The notes under the pieces: model-generated
What the model saw: the letters and a program-made list of their open reading frames with translations, nothing else
What the model was told of the DNA's origin: nothing
Databases searched by the model: none
Program-made: the position numbers and the translations under genes
Assembly (NCBI GenBank): GCA_030544235.1
Contig: CM060481.1
Coordinates: 18,528,392-18,592,391, forward strand
From: Lepturacanthus savala
Taxonomy: Eukaryota > Chordata > Actinopteri > Scombriformes > Trichiuridae
Direction of reading: 5' to 3'
DNA: 64,000 nt
Shown: positions 35,601 to 55,155 of the stretch, piece by piece
Numbering within the stretch: the stretch's first letter is position 1
How the letters are laid out: each line of letters begins with the position of its first letter

Positions 35601-36512
35601 ACTACTTTGATATGTGGGATTTCTTCTTTTTCCTACTTTAGAGACTTTAAATGCTCAGAATGCACCCGCCTCACTTACTCCGCGATCATTTATTGACAAA
35701 TCATGTGCATTACGGCTTGTTTTCTACATTTTCGGTTGCAAGCTTAAGTTCAGTTTTCCACCGAATTCATATCCAAAGTCCACGTTTTTATTTCATCTCA
35801 CGGTTCACTTGACAAGAGTATTCAGAGTTCAAGTTTGAACTGACAGGAACTGGTATCACTATGTCAAATTACACAGAACACAGAACAGAACAACAGCAGC
35901 AGCCTGTGATATGGACAGACTTTACCAGAAATGGCAGCTGTCAAAAACTGCTGGAGGAAAGGAAGCAAAACCACCTACAATCTTCAATGAAATAAAAGTG
36001 TCTCTTGTGTACAGTACATACACGGTACAGAAACTCACTCGTCCACCCATAATTCAAATAAACATCAAGCGCCTGCAGATATATACAACATACTCTAGAT
36101 TTTAGATTTCCACACTTTCTCTGTCCAGTCATATTTATTGCCATGCATGCGATATTGGGCCTGCGGGTGGTACATTATTTCGTCAACAGCCTCGCTGACA
36201 TCTCATCGGGGAAAATTATGTGTTACTGTGTTTGAAATAATTTGTGAAAGTGTTTTCATCACTTGGGAAATTTATTGGCATTGTCCTCAAATAATTCATT
36301 TCCATGGAATTATTTTCGCTTGGATAGTAGAAACAACAGTAAGAGTTTTTCTTTTGTTTGTTTTTTTTTAGAAGGTTGAAATTCATAACTGAATCAACTT
36401 AAATATCAATGAAGCCAAAGTCACAGTGGGATTTTGGGGAAGGTTTAGATACTAAAGAACTGCTGCTGCATTTAAAGAAAAAGCGCCGTTGAATGATTTT
36501 GCTTAAACTTTA
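35601..36512. other. intergenic, unique AT-rich sequence
   Basis: Nothing recognised. Short frames here lack domains. Confidence 0.6.
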
Positions 36513-36672
36513 CCGTAAATTACTAAATAATAGCTTTTATTTGTTTCAATCACTTAACAGATCAGGCGTTTATTTGAGACAAGGCTGCAATATGAGGCAA
36601 TTAAATCCTTCCTGACGAAAATCTCGCTCAGCAAAACTGTAAAAATATGGTAATTTACGAATTAAATATTGG

Positions 36673-37302
36673 TACTGTTCAAAAGTTTGGGGTCACTTAG
36701 AAATTTCCTTATTTTTGGAAAGAAAAGCAGTAGTTTAAAGTTATCTTTTAATAAAGACAACTTTAAACTAATCAGAAATACACTCTATACATTGCTAATG
36801 TGGTAAATGACTATTCTAGCTGCAAATGTCTGTTTTTTGGTGCAATATCTACATAGGTGTATAGAGGCCCATTTCCAGCAACTATCACTCCAGTGTTCTA
36901 AAGGAACAATGTGTTTGCTCATTGTGCTAATGTAATAACATTTCTGTGTGAGCAGGACTCTTTCTCTGGATCATGTGACCACAACGACTCATTCCATTTC
37001 ACACCTTGAAGGGTGACCCATGTGACCCTTTGTTATGGAATGAGGGGTGTGGTCTACAGCTCCACCCTCTGTGATCCAGAGATATAGCTCCTGGTTTCCA
37101 TCATCAGGCTAGAACTGAAGAAGCCTTTTCGGATGAAAGGTGAAACGTCTTCAAGCTCCAAGAAAAAGTCCAGTTGCTTCCAACTTAACTCCTCGACTAA
37201 TAAAATTTCTTATTCATTTTACAACTCATGGTGGTAAATTAAAGTGTGACTTTTTAATGAAAACACTAAATTGTCTGGGTGACCCCAAACTTTAGACCGG
37301 TA
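36673..37302. mobile_element. Tc1/mariner-like MITE inserted in copy B
   Basis: Its ends are inverted repeats, tactgttcaaaagtttgggg at 36673 and, from 37302 on the other strand, taccggtctaaagtttgggg; over 24 bases, 21 match. A TA dinucleotide at each outer edge fits a Tc1/mariner target site. The left half contains atctacataggtgtatagag and cccatttccagcaac, which I recognise from a very common fish MITE. No transposase is encoded. It is younger than the element it splits. Confidence 0.75.
36935..37200 (+). mobile_element. probable retroelement fragment nested in the MITE
   Basis: Starting near ggatcatgtgaccac, the text departs from the MITE family as I know it. It includes ctgaagaagccttttcggat, gaaaggtgaaacgtcttcaa and aaaaagtccagttgcttcca, the familiar 3' end of a fish non-LTR or Penelope-like retroelement. 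The boundaries are inferred from memory of the MITE family and are approximate. It would be the third layer of the nest. Confidence 0.45.
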
Positions 37303-37414
37303 AACCAGTATGACGACCATATTACTTCAACGTTTATTTATCAACACACACACCTGCGTCCGGCATTTAAAACGGTAATTATTTGAAACTCTTATTATTA
37401 TTTGGTAATTTACG

Positions 37415-40400
37415 ATATTTCCATCTACAACATTCACTGCCGCCAACACTTGCTGAGAGCACTTATGCATATCATAGCTATGCATAGCTTTTACAGTAGG
37501 TTATATGCTTGAGGACACGATGAAAGGACACAGCAGCTACTGTGGGAATCAAATTTATGATCCATGAGAGTCACCTGGGTCGCACTGTCATGTCTGACTA
37601 CTCAGTGTCCTTTAAATAGAAGCGGTGACAGAAGTGGACCGCCTCCTCTGCTTGGAAAAGAAATACCAAGGGGAGTGGAGAGCGGACAGGTAGTTCCTAA
37701 AAGGAGATATATGAACGAGCTACTGTAGAACACTGTTCTCACAGAATTTCTCCTGCAGGGAGTGGAATTTTTGTCCACCTTTGTCCCTCAATGGCGGGCC
37801 CGAGTGGAGCGTTCCCATATTTGCGGTCTTTGTGGATGCGTTTCCTATGGGTATGAGCAGCTGAGGCTGGAGGATTCGTGTTTGTATGTGGATAAAACAT
37901 GAACCGTTATATTGCATGTTGCAAGTTATCAGTCCATGCACACAGATTTTGTCATGTATTTGTCATGTCGTGTGTAGATCCTCCAGCCATCTGTCAGCTT
38001 ATATATGGAGTCCTACTATATATGCAGCATGAGAGAAACTGTGGATGCCTTTGTAGCAAAAGAGAGTACACAGCAGCCGAGTAAACGAAATGACAACAGT
38101 GTATAAAGCGATATAATGTACCATGTGTAAGTGTCAACAGCTGATGGGTATAATCAGCCCTTTTCTATTTGCGGCGATGTGAGATTATTCGGAAGAATTG
38201 GACTTGCTTAAATGAGCCACCGAAGGATGTAAAGTTGCCATATTTCAGTTTGTTACTCGTCAGACGTGGCAGGTTTACATTTCTCCTCCGCTGAATCAAA
38301 GGGAGATGCTTTTACTGCGTGGAGAGATCTATTTCTGAGAGGTCAATCTATTGTGTCGAGGGCTTGTCACTCTGTGACGGATTCTAAACATCGGGTCCGG
38401 TTTTTCTGAACGACTGTGTTACGAATTAGGAATGAGCGAATACACCATTATCTGCGTTAGTAGCTGTACTCTGGGTGGGCGGGGCTTAGCCTAGAAGTGG
38501 GTGGAGTTTAACCCATAAATGTGTGGGGCGAGTTATACGTGCTATATTTTTTCTTTATTAGCAAACTATTTACAGAAAAGCATTAGAATTGAGCTTTATG
38601 TTTAAAGAAATCTATTTACAGAACAGATTTTTTTTTCTTTTTTTTTTAGAATCTTACATAAATAAACTTCAGTAGATCAATGGACACTAGTGGAGTATTA
38701 AGTTAAGTTTTTATACTTAACATAGGCTATATTTTTTTGCATGGCTTAATTTTTTTATGTGTAAAAAGTGTTACACATTGGTTTATATGCACAACAATGC
38801 AGATTTTGTGTACATGCGTGCCCAGCTGGTATTTCCCACACCAAAATGTACCGTTTCCTTGGTGATAGTCAAACTCGTAAAAAAGCACATTATCCCCCGT
38901 AACAACATGTAACATCATTCCGAACGGGTGCTGCGATTTTGATGAGGAAAAAGGATAAAGGAATACAAGTTCAGACATGAATGAATTACAGAATAAGGCC
39001 ATGAAAGGTTACAGCTGCTCAGCGTAGCTCCATTGTGGCCACCTGTGGCCTTCATGGAGCCAAGGCCGATGCTATCCAAATGAGCAGAATAACTTTCATT
39101 ACGCAGGCTGACTATCGTGATTCTTGTACTGAAAGTTGAGCAAATAACTACTCCAACACACACAAAGGCATTCTGTAAGCGCAGGTCCAATGAGTGTGTG
39201 TGGGAAAAATGCTTAATGAAGACCGGAGGGGAGGCTTCAGTTCTGATCTTCACCCCTCAGGATGCCTCCTTGAAGTTGGGAATTATTGCCTGCTGCATTT
39301 AGGGAAAAAAAAGGACGATTCTGGATAATATTATAAAATTTTTCCTTGAACATAAGAGTTTTCTTTTCTTCTTTCACACAGATGAATAAAGCAACGGATT
39401 TGTAGCATTTTATAAATCGTTCGCAGAGCAGTAAGTGAATGTAGGTATTTCATCCATTGCCAGTCGTGAAGTGCTTTTGATGTCCGATAGTCATCTCTCT
39501 GTATAACTCCAGGAATCTCTGTTGGTCTTTCTGTACTTTTCCACACGCATCTCAACAAATGTTCATCTGAAACACTTCACCCTTGGTGGGTGTATTGCTG
39601 GGGGCGTTGAGTGCAAGCTCATTATAACAGAGGAATTGTTGAGAATTATAAAATATTGACGGAGCGCATTTTTTCCAGCCTTTACGGTACCGCTTTAGCG
39701 GCTCAGGAAACTCTCGTCTCCCTCTCTCTACTCCTCTTCGTCACCTTACTGATAACTTACATTGTTAGAGCTCGTTAATGATCCGTCATTAGGTCTGATC
39801 TTAACCAGCAGACTGTTAGAGGATCGGTAAATCTCTGATCTACTGGCCAATTCATGGAAAATGTTATGTTGGACACTATGAACCTCTAATAACCTCTATC
39901 TACTTATATAACCTGTTAAAAGTATTTTTAATTTGTAGTAAAACACAGATTTACTGCAATTATTAGTATTACAGTAATAATATATATCAGCAATATCCCC
40001 ATCATCAATACAGTAAGAAAATATTTTATTATAATATCAGTAGGGCTGAAACTAACCACTATATTTGATGTTTAATTTAGATTAAACATCTTACAGAATA
40101 TATTCATATTCTGTAATGACCCTCAGTGTGATTTCTATAATTTTATGGAAAAATAATTACTTTGAACTCTGATCTTATTTATCACTGAACTTTGCATTGC
40201 AGATAATTTAGCTCAGATATTTCAAGTTTTTTTTTAAAATAAATAGAGTAATTAATAAACACAATTTTAGATTTGTTTTCGTTCAATATTTGAACTAGAT
40301 TTGCTCTGTCACAGTAACATAAATAGATTCTGACATTTCTGGAGTCACCTCACATGTTGTAGATTTCTTTTAATACCAGGTTAAGTGCATAACATCGGTG

Positions 40401-41265
40401 GTTGTAGAAATATTGCATATTCATTATCATTTCTAGCAGGAAAACTGAAAAATAGCCCTGGGGCTTCAATGGTTAAAATGCACTGTTTTTTTCCCAAAAG
40501 GGGTCAGATATGTATTTTATTTTAAAATGCAGCCCTTATTTTACTTGAAAGGAAAAAGAGCATTTATTTACTATTAGAGTACTTATTATTTATAATATCT
40601 GTCTATGATAGATTGTTAGTTTCTTTCATGTTGTTGACATTCACACCTCACATCAAACATATTCATTTTTCTATATTTGTTGAAGCAGCAGCACCGGAGG
40701 CCAAGCAATCAGTCCGCTCGGAAAAGACGTTTGAACAGGCGCTGCACTAGTTGCTTTAAAAAGACGATAGAAATGAAAATAACGGCATCGACCCTAAAAG
40801 AAACAGAGAAATTTAATTTGTGTAACTCATGTATGAATGTTTTTTTACATATAAATAATAGAATATTCGAGAGAGTGATACTACTCTTCTGTTTGGTGGA
40901 GATTCGTATCATCATAATCGTAATCCTGTGTTGGTTAAAGGGAACTAATTAACTTGTTACTGAGAAATGAAACTGGAACTGATATGATTTGATTGATATA
41001 TGATCACAACCAATGAGAATGATAGCAAAAAATCTGGAAACAAGAAACGAGACATGTTCTGAATGATAATTATTTCCCATGTGGATTTATATATGTATAC
41101 CAAGCAACAACAAGCAGAATCTTATAGAAAATCTGAATGTAAAGCAGCTATAGGAAATGAGAACATGGGTTATGCTATTGATAGGCACTAGAAGGAAAGC
41201 TGCCTCCCTTAAATTCACAGTAATCGAGAGTCACTCCTAACCCTAGGGGTGGAAATATCATAAAT
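37415..41265. other. intergenic, AT-rich, no gene seen
   Basis: Mostly unique sequence, with T-rich runs at 38625-38650 and a short GC-rich stretch with two similar units (gtgggcggggctt and gtgggtggagttt) at 38475-38515. Minus-strand frames at 38727-39253 have no recognisable domain. 39860-41265 is very AT-rich. Confidence 0.6.
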
Positions 41266-41278
41266 CAGTTTTGAAGGG

Positions 41279-41643
41279 GGGCGACACGGTGGAGCAGGGG
41301 TTAGCGCTGTTGCCTCACAGCAAGAAGGTCGCAGGTTCAAGACCTCCTTGGTCCTGGGTCTGGGACCTTTCTGTGTGGAGTTTGCATGTTCTCCCCGTGT
41401 CTGCGTGGGTTTTCACCGGGTACTCCGGCTTCCTCCCACAGTCCAAAAACATGCTGAGGTTAATTGGAGACTCTAAATTGCCCGTAGGTGTGAGTGTGTG
41501 AGTGAATGGTGTGTGTGCCCCACGATTGGCTGGCGACCATCTGGGGTGTATCCCCGCCTCTCGCCGTAACGCGCTGGGATAGGCTCCAGCAGACCCCTGC
41601 GACCCTAATGAGGAATAAGCAGGTATAGAAAATGACTGACTGA
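41279..41643 (+). mobile_element. tRNA-like SINE with perfect 13-bp target duplication
   Basis: The element begins gggcgacacggtggagcagg and has an internal promoter-like box B, ggttcaagacc, at 41334-41344. It continues through gtggagtttgcatgttctcc and ttggagactctaaattgccc and ends in a short tandem tail, actgactga. It is flanked by cagttttgaaggg at 41266-41278 and 41644-41656, an exact 13-bp duplication, which shows insertion by LINE-type target-primed reverse transcription. The family is very widespread in teleosts. The open frames on both strands are not genes. The intact flanks suggest a fairly recent insertion. Confidence 0.9.
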
Positions 41644-41656
41644 CAGTTTTGAAGGG

Positions 41657-41880
41657 TGAATATTTGATATGTATTTTCAACTCTTTGTAGCCACATGGGT
41701 TGAACGGAGCATTAGACATCTGTCCATTTGTGTAACTTGTATGTCTGACCTATAATTCTCTGTGCCTACGGTGACCATGTATGTAAGAAATGCTATGCCC
41801 CCCATGATCTTATGGAAAGGTAATTTGTAAATCTTATTTTGGAAAGTAATTATAGTTTCTATCACTGTTTATTCTTCACT
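41657..41880. other. spacer between two SINE copies
   Basis: About 220 bases of unique AT-rich sequence. Confidence 0.6.
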
Positions 41881-42145
41881 AGGGTCATGAGGGTCTGCCG
41901 GAGCCAATCCCAGCGTGCTTCAGGCGAGGGGCCAGTCTACACCACTCACTCACTTACACACTCATACCTATGAGCAATTTAGAGTCTCCAATTAACCTGA
42001 GCATTTTTTTTGACAGTGGAGAAACCTCAGACACAGGGAAGATCTGCAAACTCCACACACAAAGGTCCCAACCCAACTCCTTGAACCTGCAACCTTCTTG
42101 CTGTAAGGTAACAGCTAAAATCAAACCCACTGCGCCATTGTGCCA
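41881..42145 (-). mobile_element. second, older SINE copy in opposite orientation
   Basis: Read on the minus strand this starts tggcacaatggcgcagtggg and has ggttgcaggttcaag, then gtggagtttgcagatcttcc and ttggagactctaaattgctc. It ends near gaccctagtgaag and lacks the tail. It is the same family as 41279-41643, more diverged and 3'-truncated. No clear target duplication. The pair forms an inverted repeat of about 260 bp with a 240-bp loop. Confidence 0.8.
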
Positions 42146-42234
42146 TAATTATAATCGCCATTTCTTAATATTATTGAATTTTTTGAAGTGCGTTTATATC
42201 GAAATATGAGATTCTGTACAAATTTGAACCTGTT

Positions 42235-42330
42235 CAACTCCCCACTAATCTGCACCTATCTATTTAAAGGCACATCGAGCACAGCGCTAATCTGATGAAG
42301 CAACACGTGAAATATGCAGTTCACGCCTTT
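42235..42330 (+). mobile_element. short retroelement-like remnant
   Basis: Contains agcgctaatctgatgaagca followed by acacgtgaaatatgc (42284-42318). The CTGATGAAGC...GTGAAA pattern is shared with 3' ends of fish Penelope-like or LINE elements. Nothing else of the element is recognisable. Confidence 0.3.
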
Positions 42331-44650
42331 TTTTGTAATGTAATCTATTAATTAAAAGAAAAAAGTGTCAAACCTAGTATGCTGGTTTGCACTGGAAATA
42401 GTTTTTTTTTTGGTTTACTGTGCACCAGCTGGCACCCAGAAGAGAGGCAGCGGGTATATTCACTTCTGGAATAATTATTTTCTTTTGATGAACTTCAATT
42501 TTCTTTTTCGAGGGAAGCGGTCCACACAACGCAAAGTGTGGTTTTTCTGATCAGTGGGGTGGGAAAAGTTCTATTGCCATCCTTCACTCTGTTCTCAACA
42601 AGCAGAAAATTGTGGCAGGGTGGATTTTCCTTGCATGGTTTAGGCCCGCTGCACTGCTTAAAGGACAAAAAAAAAAGATGTGACTAACTACAAAACCAAT
42701 TGCAATGGTCATAGTGCTCCAATCTGCAGGGCATGAGTGCTCACTGAATGATGAGTATCATGATAGATTTAAAAGGTCCAGAGACTTTATGATCTGCAAA
42801 AGCACACTGAAGCTGATCTGGTGGAACGCTCTCATTCGATACAGTCATCACAGGCTTTCCAAGTTTCCAAATCACTTGTAGTATCTTTTTTAATTTAACA
42901 TTTTTTACAATGGAACTTCTACTTATAAATGATATATTCTATCAAATATTACATTTTCTTTTGACAAAGCTGTTGTCAAAAGGAATTTGTTAAATCAAGC
43001 TGTAATCAAAAGCGCAAACAAAATGGGTCACTTACTTTAAGTTTATTTGTTATACATAAAACACAGAAAAATATCTTTACTTATATATTCATATTTTCCA
43101 GGGACCACTGGTATGACATAAAACAGTAGCCTTTAAGAGACAATAGCAGTCGTTATCTCACATTATTATTTAATGAATGTCACTATTACATAGCTAGGAT
43201 CCAAGTAGCTGATTTTTTTTACCCTTACAAGCATTTTTGTATATTTTGTTCAGTAAATCCTTGTCAAAAAAGATATTTTTCATTGTTGTTTTATATTTTA
43301 TATATTCTGCATTTGGTTTGTCTGGTTTTAGTTTCAATCCAGTAACGATATTTCTATTGTGTTGTAATTATAAGTGACAAATATTTGTCTTCCCATATGA
43401 TGCTCATGTTTGTTTCTGTGTTTATGATTTCCATGTTACTGCAATAATCTTTCCACTTTAATCAAATTAAGCTTCATGCAATATACATATTTATTTTTGA
43501 ATAATTTGTACATCTGTGAGTACAGATGACCACAGATGTAATATGATTTCCCTTACTGGCAGATTGACAATTAGCGGTTATTACTTTTCATTGGGAGAGG
43601 TCTGGCTTGTCCACTCCTTTTACAGCAGGTCAATTAGAATCCAACTGAGTAGTGCACTTCACTGATGGAGCACACTAAAATCTTTGACCCTCCTGATTGC
43701 ACTGTGTGTCCACTAACAGTATAATGGGCTAAGAGTGCTGAACTACTCATCTACTGTAAGTGCCGGCCATTAAAAGTTAGAGAGACCATATCTAAGTCAA
43801 TATGATCTATGAAATACTTAATAGCCACTCAAAATTTAGATTCATTCACAGCATGGCTCTAGGGTAGATGTAGTGGTAATTGATTTTTACAAATTGTAGT
43901 GCAGCAAAAATGTGCAGGAACTACTGTAGGTATCATTTTGCTTTGATAATGCGATTTGAGCGTTTTTTGATTTTTTTTTTTGCTATAAGTATCTTACAAG
44001 ATCAGCACAACGGTGCAAACGTGACTATTATACTGTATGTGTAGATGTATAGGCGCGCAGACTGTATGCAGCAGGCGTTGTATGTTTCACCCAAACACAC
44101 GGTGCAAAACAGCAGACCGAAAACTGCTTTTCTCCCTGTATAATACACATCTACTCAGCAACAAAGTTCCTCCTCCCTCGCAGATTAAATGGACGTGCTG
44201 CCGTTTTCAGGAGTCAGCTCTTCTGTCTGCTCTCAGCATGGTCAAATTCCTTAGACACATTCGCAAAGACAAGGCTTCCTCAGCAATCCGCTTGGATAGC
44301 AGACCAGCTCAGCTCCTGCCCTCCGAGTTGTGCTGCTGTATCGAACTGGTATCTGATTCACTGACCTTCTCGCTGCCTCATGCCTTGCTAATGTAATCTA
44401 GTGCTGCTGCTGGCTCATGTCTCTGTGCCTGCAGCTCGCTCTCGTTCAAGCTCGCTCTCTCTCTTTCTGTTTTTCTTCTCACGCAAGTAAGCACAATCAG
44501 ACACATACACACACAAGCTGGACTCAGTATCTGTCTTTTTGCTTTGTTGTTTTAACCTTAAACCTCTCCCCCAGTACAACCGGATATCACTGGGATTTTT
44601 TCGTGTCTCAGTACAACACCTGCGTTTTGATTCTGAAAGCAAAATTTTTG

Positions 44651-44651
<1 letters not shown>
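42331..44651. other. intergenic, AT-rich, no gene seen
   Basis: Mostly unique sequence. A 119-residue frame at 44037-44396 is in a GC-richer patch but shows no domain, signal peptide or splice context that I can defend. Confidence 0.55.
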
Positions 44652-44695
<44 letters not shown>

Positions 44696-44720
44696 TATAT
44701 ATATATATATATATACACAC
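44652..44720. repeat. compound (TA)n/(CA)n microsatellite
   Basis: Alternating TA broken by two short CA stretches. The Tyr-Ile repeat frames on both strands derive from it. Confidence 0.95.
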
Positions 44721-46124
44721 ATCTTTCATTCATTATTGGTCTTAACATAGCAGTCGTGACAAGACATTTGACTGGATGAAATTGCCTAAAACCTTTGGAG
44801 ACACATTTTGGAGGTGCACCAAAAAAAAGAAAGGAGAATGACAATATATGACACCCTGCCCGATCATAACCTTGCTACAATCTTGTTCACATGTGTATCA
44901 CTGTTCCTGTGTTAGGGTTTTTTCTAAATGTGAAAATACAAATACAAACATTTGCAAATAAGGCCTTTGTGCTGTAATTTGCATATGCAGGTCTGTCTTT
45001 TTGTTTCATATTTCTTAAAAAATATCTCTGGCGTTTGAGCGAAACCTACTTGACATAAGTCGTCTCATCCATTGTTTTTTAAAGAGCATGCTGGTTTGTG
45101 GTTGTGAAGCTGAATCTCTCACTCTCTTGCTCTCTCTCTCTCATTCTTGGTTAATTGTGCTACAGGAAAGGGGGGGTATATATCACCGTTATCCCTCAAG
45201 CCAGTCGTCCAATCTAAAAGTCAGACTAAGGCATGTACTAAGTTCCAAAATACAAAAGAGATCCAAACCATGGAAGCCAGAGAGATTTTGCCACTGCCCA
45301 GCCACAAAGCACCAAGCCCAGTCTCTCAGCAGCTCTGCTGAGCTTCCCTGGAGAACCATGCTGGAAATGGACATTGCAGGAATTAGGAAAGTGAAAATGT
45401 GTGAAGGATGATCTGAAAAAATGGGGGGGGGGGGGGGTATGTGCAAAATGGCAAAGAAAAAGAAATGGTGGGAAAAAACAGGCATTTCTGTTTGGCCATA
45501 TGTGTTCATTGTTGGCATTGTTCTTTCATACATACCCATCCATATGGTTGCATAAGTGCACACACATTTATACGCTACACCCACACATAACACTGGATAT
45601 AAACATACAATACAGGCAAAACCTCATACAGAAGATATAAGCACACACAGACACACACACACCTAAGCAGGTGGAATTTTGTATGCATGGCTGCGCTTCC
45701 CTTAGCTGTGGCCATGGTTGCTAGGCTACGGGTGATTCCAGTCTTTGGAGGGGACCTGACATTAGGGAGAGCAAATTGACCACAGGAGGCTTTAATCTGC
45801 CGTGAAACAGCAGCTGGCGCACACACGCATGCATGCATGCACACGCATACACACACACACTCATGCAAGTCGTACTGTATTTCAACATTTACCCCTCCTA
45901 TGATAAACACACACTATCAGCCTCTCTGGATGTCTCCCTCATGCATAAACATAGGAATAGTGAGCATCCTCTTTGGGCCGGCAGCCCGACCGACACGGGA
46001 CACACTGTTTTCCCACGCCCAATAGGGAAGTGTCTCCCGGGACAACAGGGATGGTGTGCGTGTTTAAAAAGGTGTCAGAATGTGTGTACCTGCCTGCATG
46101 AATAAGATATAGACCAAACTATTC
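44721..46124. other. intergenic with simple repeats
   Basis: Contains a G run (45423-45437, 15 G) and CA-rich stretches at 45640-45662 and 45818-45862, the latter with a gcatgcatgcatgc core. Frames here derive from these. No gene recognised. Confidence 0.6.
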
Positions 46125-47110
46125 ATGAAACCTTTGAAAGTAAAATCTGCATAAAAGTCATAATAATAAGAGTGTTTCCTGAGCTGCAACAAACAAAACT
46201 GGACAACTGTGTTAACGTGGTATCTAAAGATATCATACGTTCTGGGTTATATTATGGAATAGAGAGCCCAGATCTTTTGAAATATAGACATCAACTCTGT
46301 CAGGGCGAATAATACTCATTTCACCCATCAATATTTAAATGCAGGAAGTTCTGGGCGATCCAGCAATTGAAGTCAAGGATGCAGTCTTTGAATGTATTAA
46401 AACCAAATACAAAAATCACTGGGGTTAAAAGAGAAGTACAATTGAGTGTTTTCTTTATAGGAAGAGAAGCTCACATTGTGAATGCAGATGACTTAGAGAT
46501 GCAGATGTGCAGAGAGAACAAGAGTGGTTCAAGGACAGACCCCTGAGGTACCCCACAAGTCATCTTCACTGAGGCTTGCCATGGCTACACTGAAAGACCA
46601 CTTGTAAGTAAAAAATAAAACCACTTCACCTTTGAAGCAGTGATGCCAATGGTGTGTTTGAGATGTTACAATAAAATAGAATGATCAACAGTGTCAAATG
46701 CAGCACTTAAATTTAACAGCATCAGCAGCAACCAACAGATCCTTGTTCACTTTAAAGGAGTGCAGTCTCTGTGATGTGGTTTGCCCTGGCTCCTGACTGA
46801 AATGTCTCAGAGAGAATGTTTCTGTTTAAAGAAACAATCATTTGTTCAGCAACTTTTCCTAAAACCTTACAAAAGAAGGATGGTTTGGCAATCGGTCTGA
46901 AGTTATCCAGGGAGTTAGGGTCATACGAGGGTTTCTTCAGAAGGGGTTGAACAATTGCATTCTCAAAATAAGCAGAGACACAACCAGTCAGTAGTGACAT
47001 GTTAATTATGGAGAACAGGGGAGCATCTGTGAATTTGGCCGCAGAGGAAATATTAAAAATGTGAGAGCGTACAGGGTTTAGTTTATTATTAGACAGATTA
47101 TTTTGAACAA
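46125..47110 (-). pseudogene. L2-type LINE reverse-transcriptase fragment (dead)
   Basis: On the minus strand the sequence reads through the middle of a fish L2/CR1-like reverse transcriptase, with stops and frameshifts. In order: PLFSIINMSLLTGCVSAYFE, then AIVQPLLKKPSYDPNSLDNF and RPIAKPSFFCKVLGKVAEQM (the intact 82-codon piece 46752-47000). After that FQSGARANHITETALL, FSVAMASLSEDDLWGTSG with VCP in place of the usual GVPQG, then VSFSSYKENTQLYFS near 46447-46475 and WIAQNFLHLN, and finally HVNTVVQFCLLQLRK near 46200. The catalytic YADD motif has become YKEN, so the copy could not have polymerase activity. Endonuclease and 3' tail were not recognised. It is a truncated, ancient insertion; flanking intergenic DNA shows no host gene. 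Confidence 0.85.
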
Positions 47111-55014
<7,904 letters not shown>

Positions 55015-55155
55015 TGTTCAATTCGATTTTATTTGTATAGCCCAAAATCACAGATTTACCCCAATGGGCTTTACAGTTTGTATAACACAATATCCCGTGT
55101 CCTTAGATCCTCATAAAAGAAAAAAACTACGGAAAAAAAACCTTTAACCATTCTC
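55015..55155 (+). repeat. common teleost interspersed repeat fragment
   Basis: Reads ttcaattcgattttatttgt, atagcccaaaatcacagatt, then ccttagatcctcataaaaga and aaacctttaacca. I recognise this pattern (tttatttgtatagc...ccttagaccctc...aacctttaac) from many fish genomes as a SINE- or LINE-derived repeat. The copy is short and diverged. Confidence 0.6.

Larger units (their letters stand above)
36513..37414. mobile_element. MITE copy B, split by a later insertion
   Basis: The left end reads ccgtaaattactaaataata and the right end, reverse-complemented, reads cgtaaattaccaaataataa. The flanking parts 36513-36672 and 37303-37414 match copy A at 13625-13971 in the same order: tttatttgtttcaatcactt, the tccttcctgac phrase, then a cacac-ending stretch, cggcattt and the closing tatttggtaatttacg. 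Between them sits a foreign segment of 630 bp. The family is therefore about 300-350 bp long and non-coding. Confidence 0.75.

Noticed and set aside
41271..41719. Open frames of 76, 134 and 78 codons
   Set aside because: Lie in the SINE; such frames are common artefacts of this repeat.
44037..44396. 119-codon frame in GC-richer intergenic patch
   Set aside because: Cys-rich start and Leu/Ser-rich end without any family resemblance or splice context.
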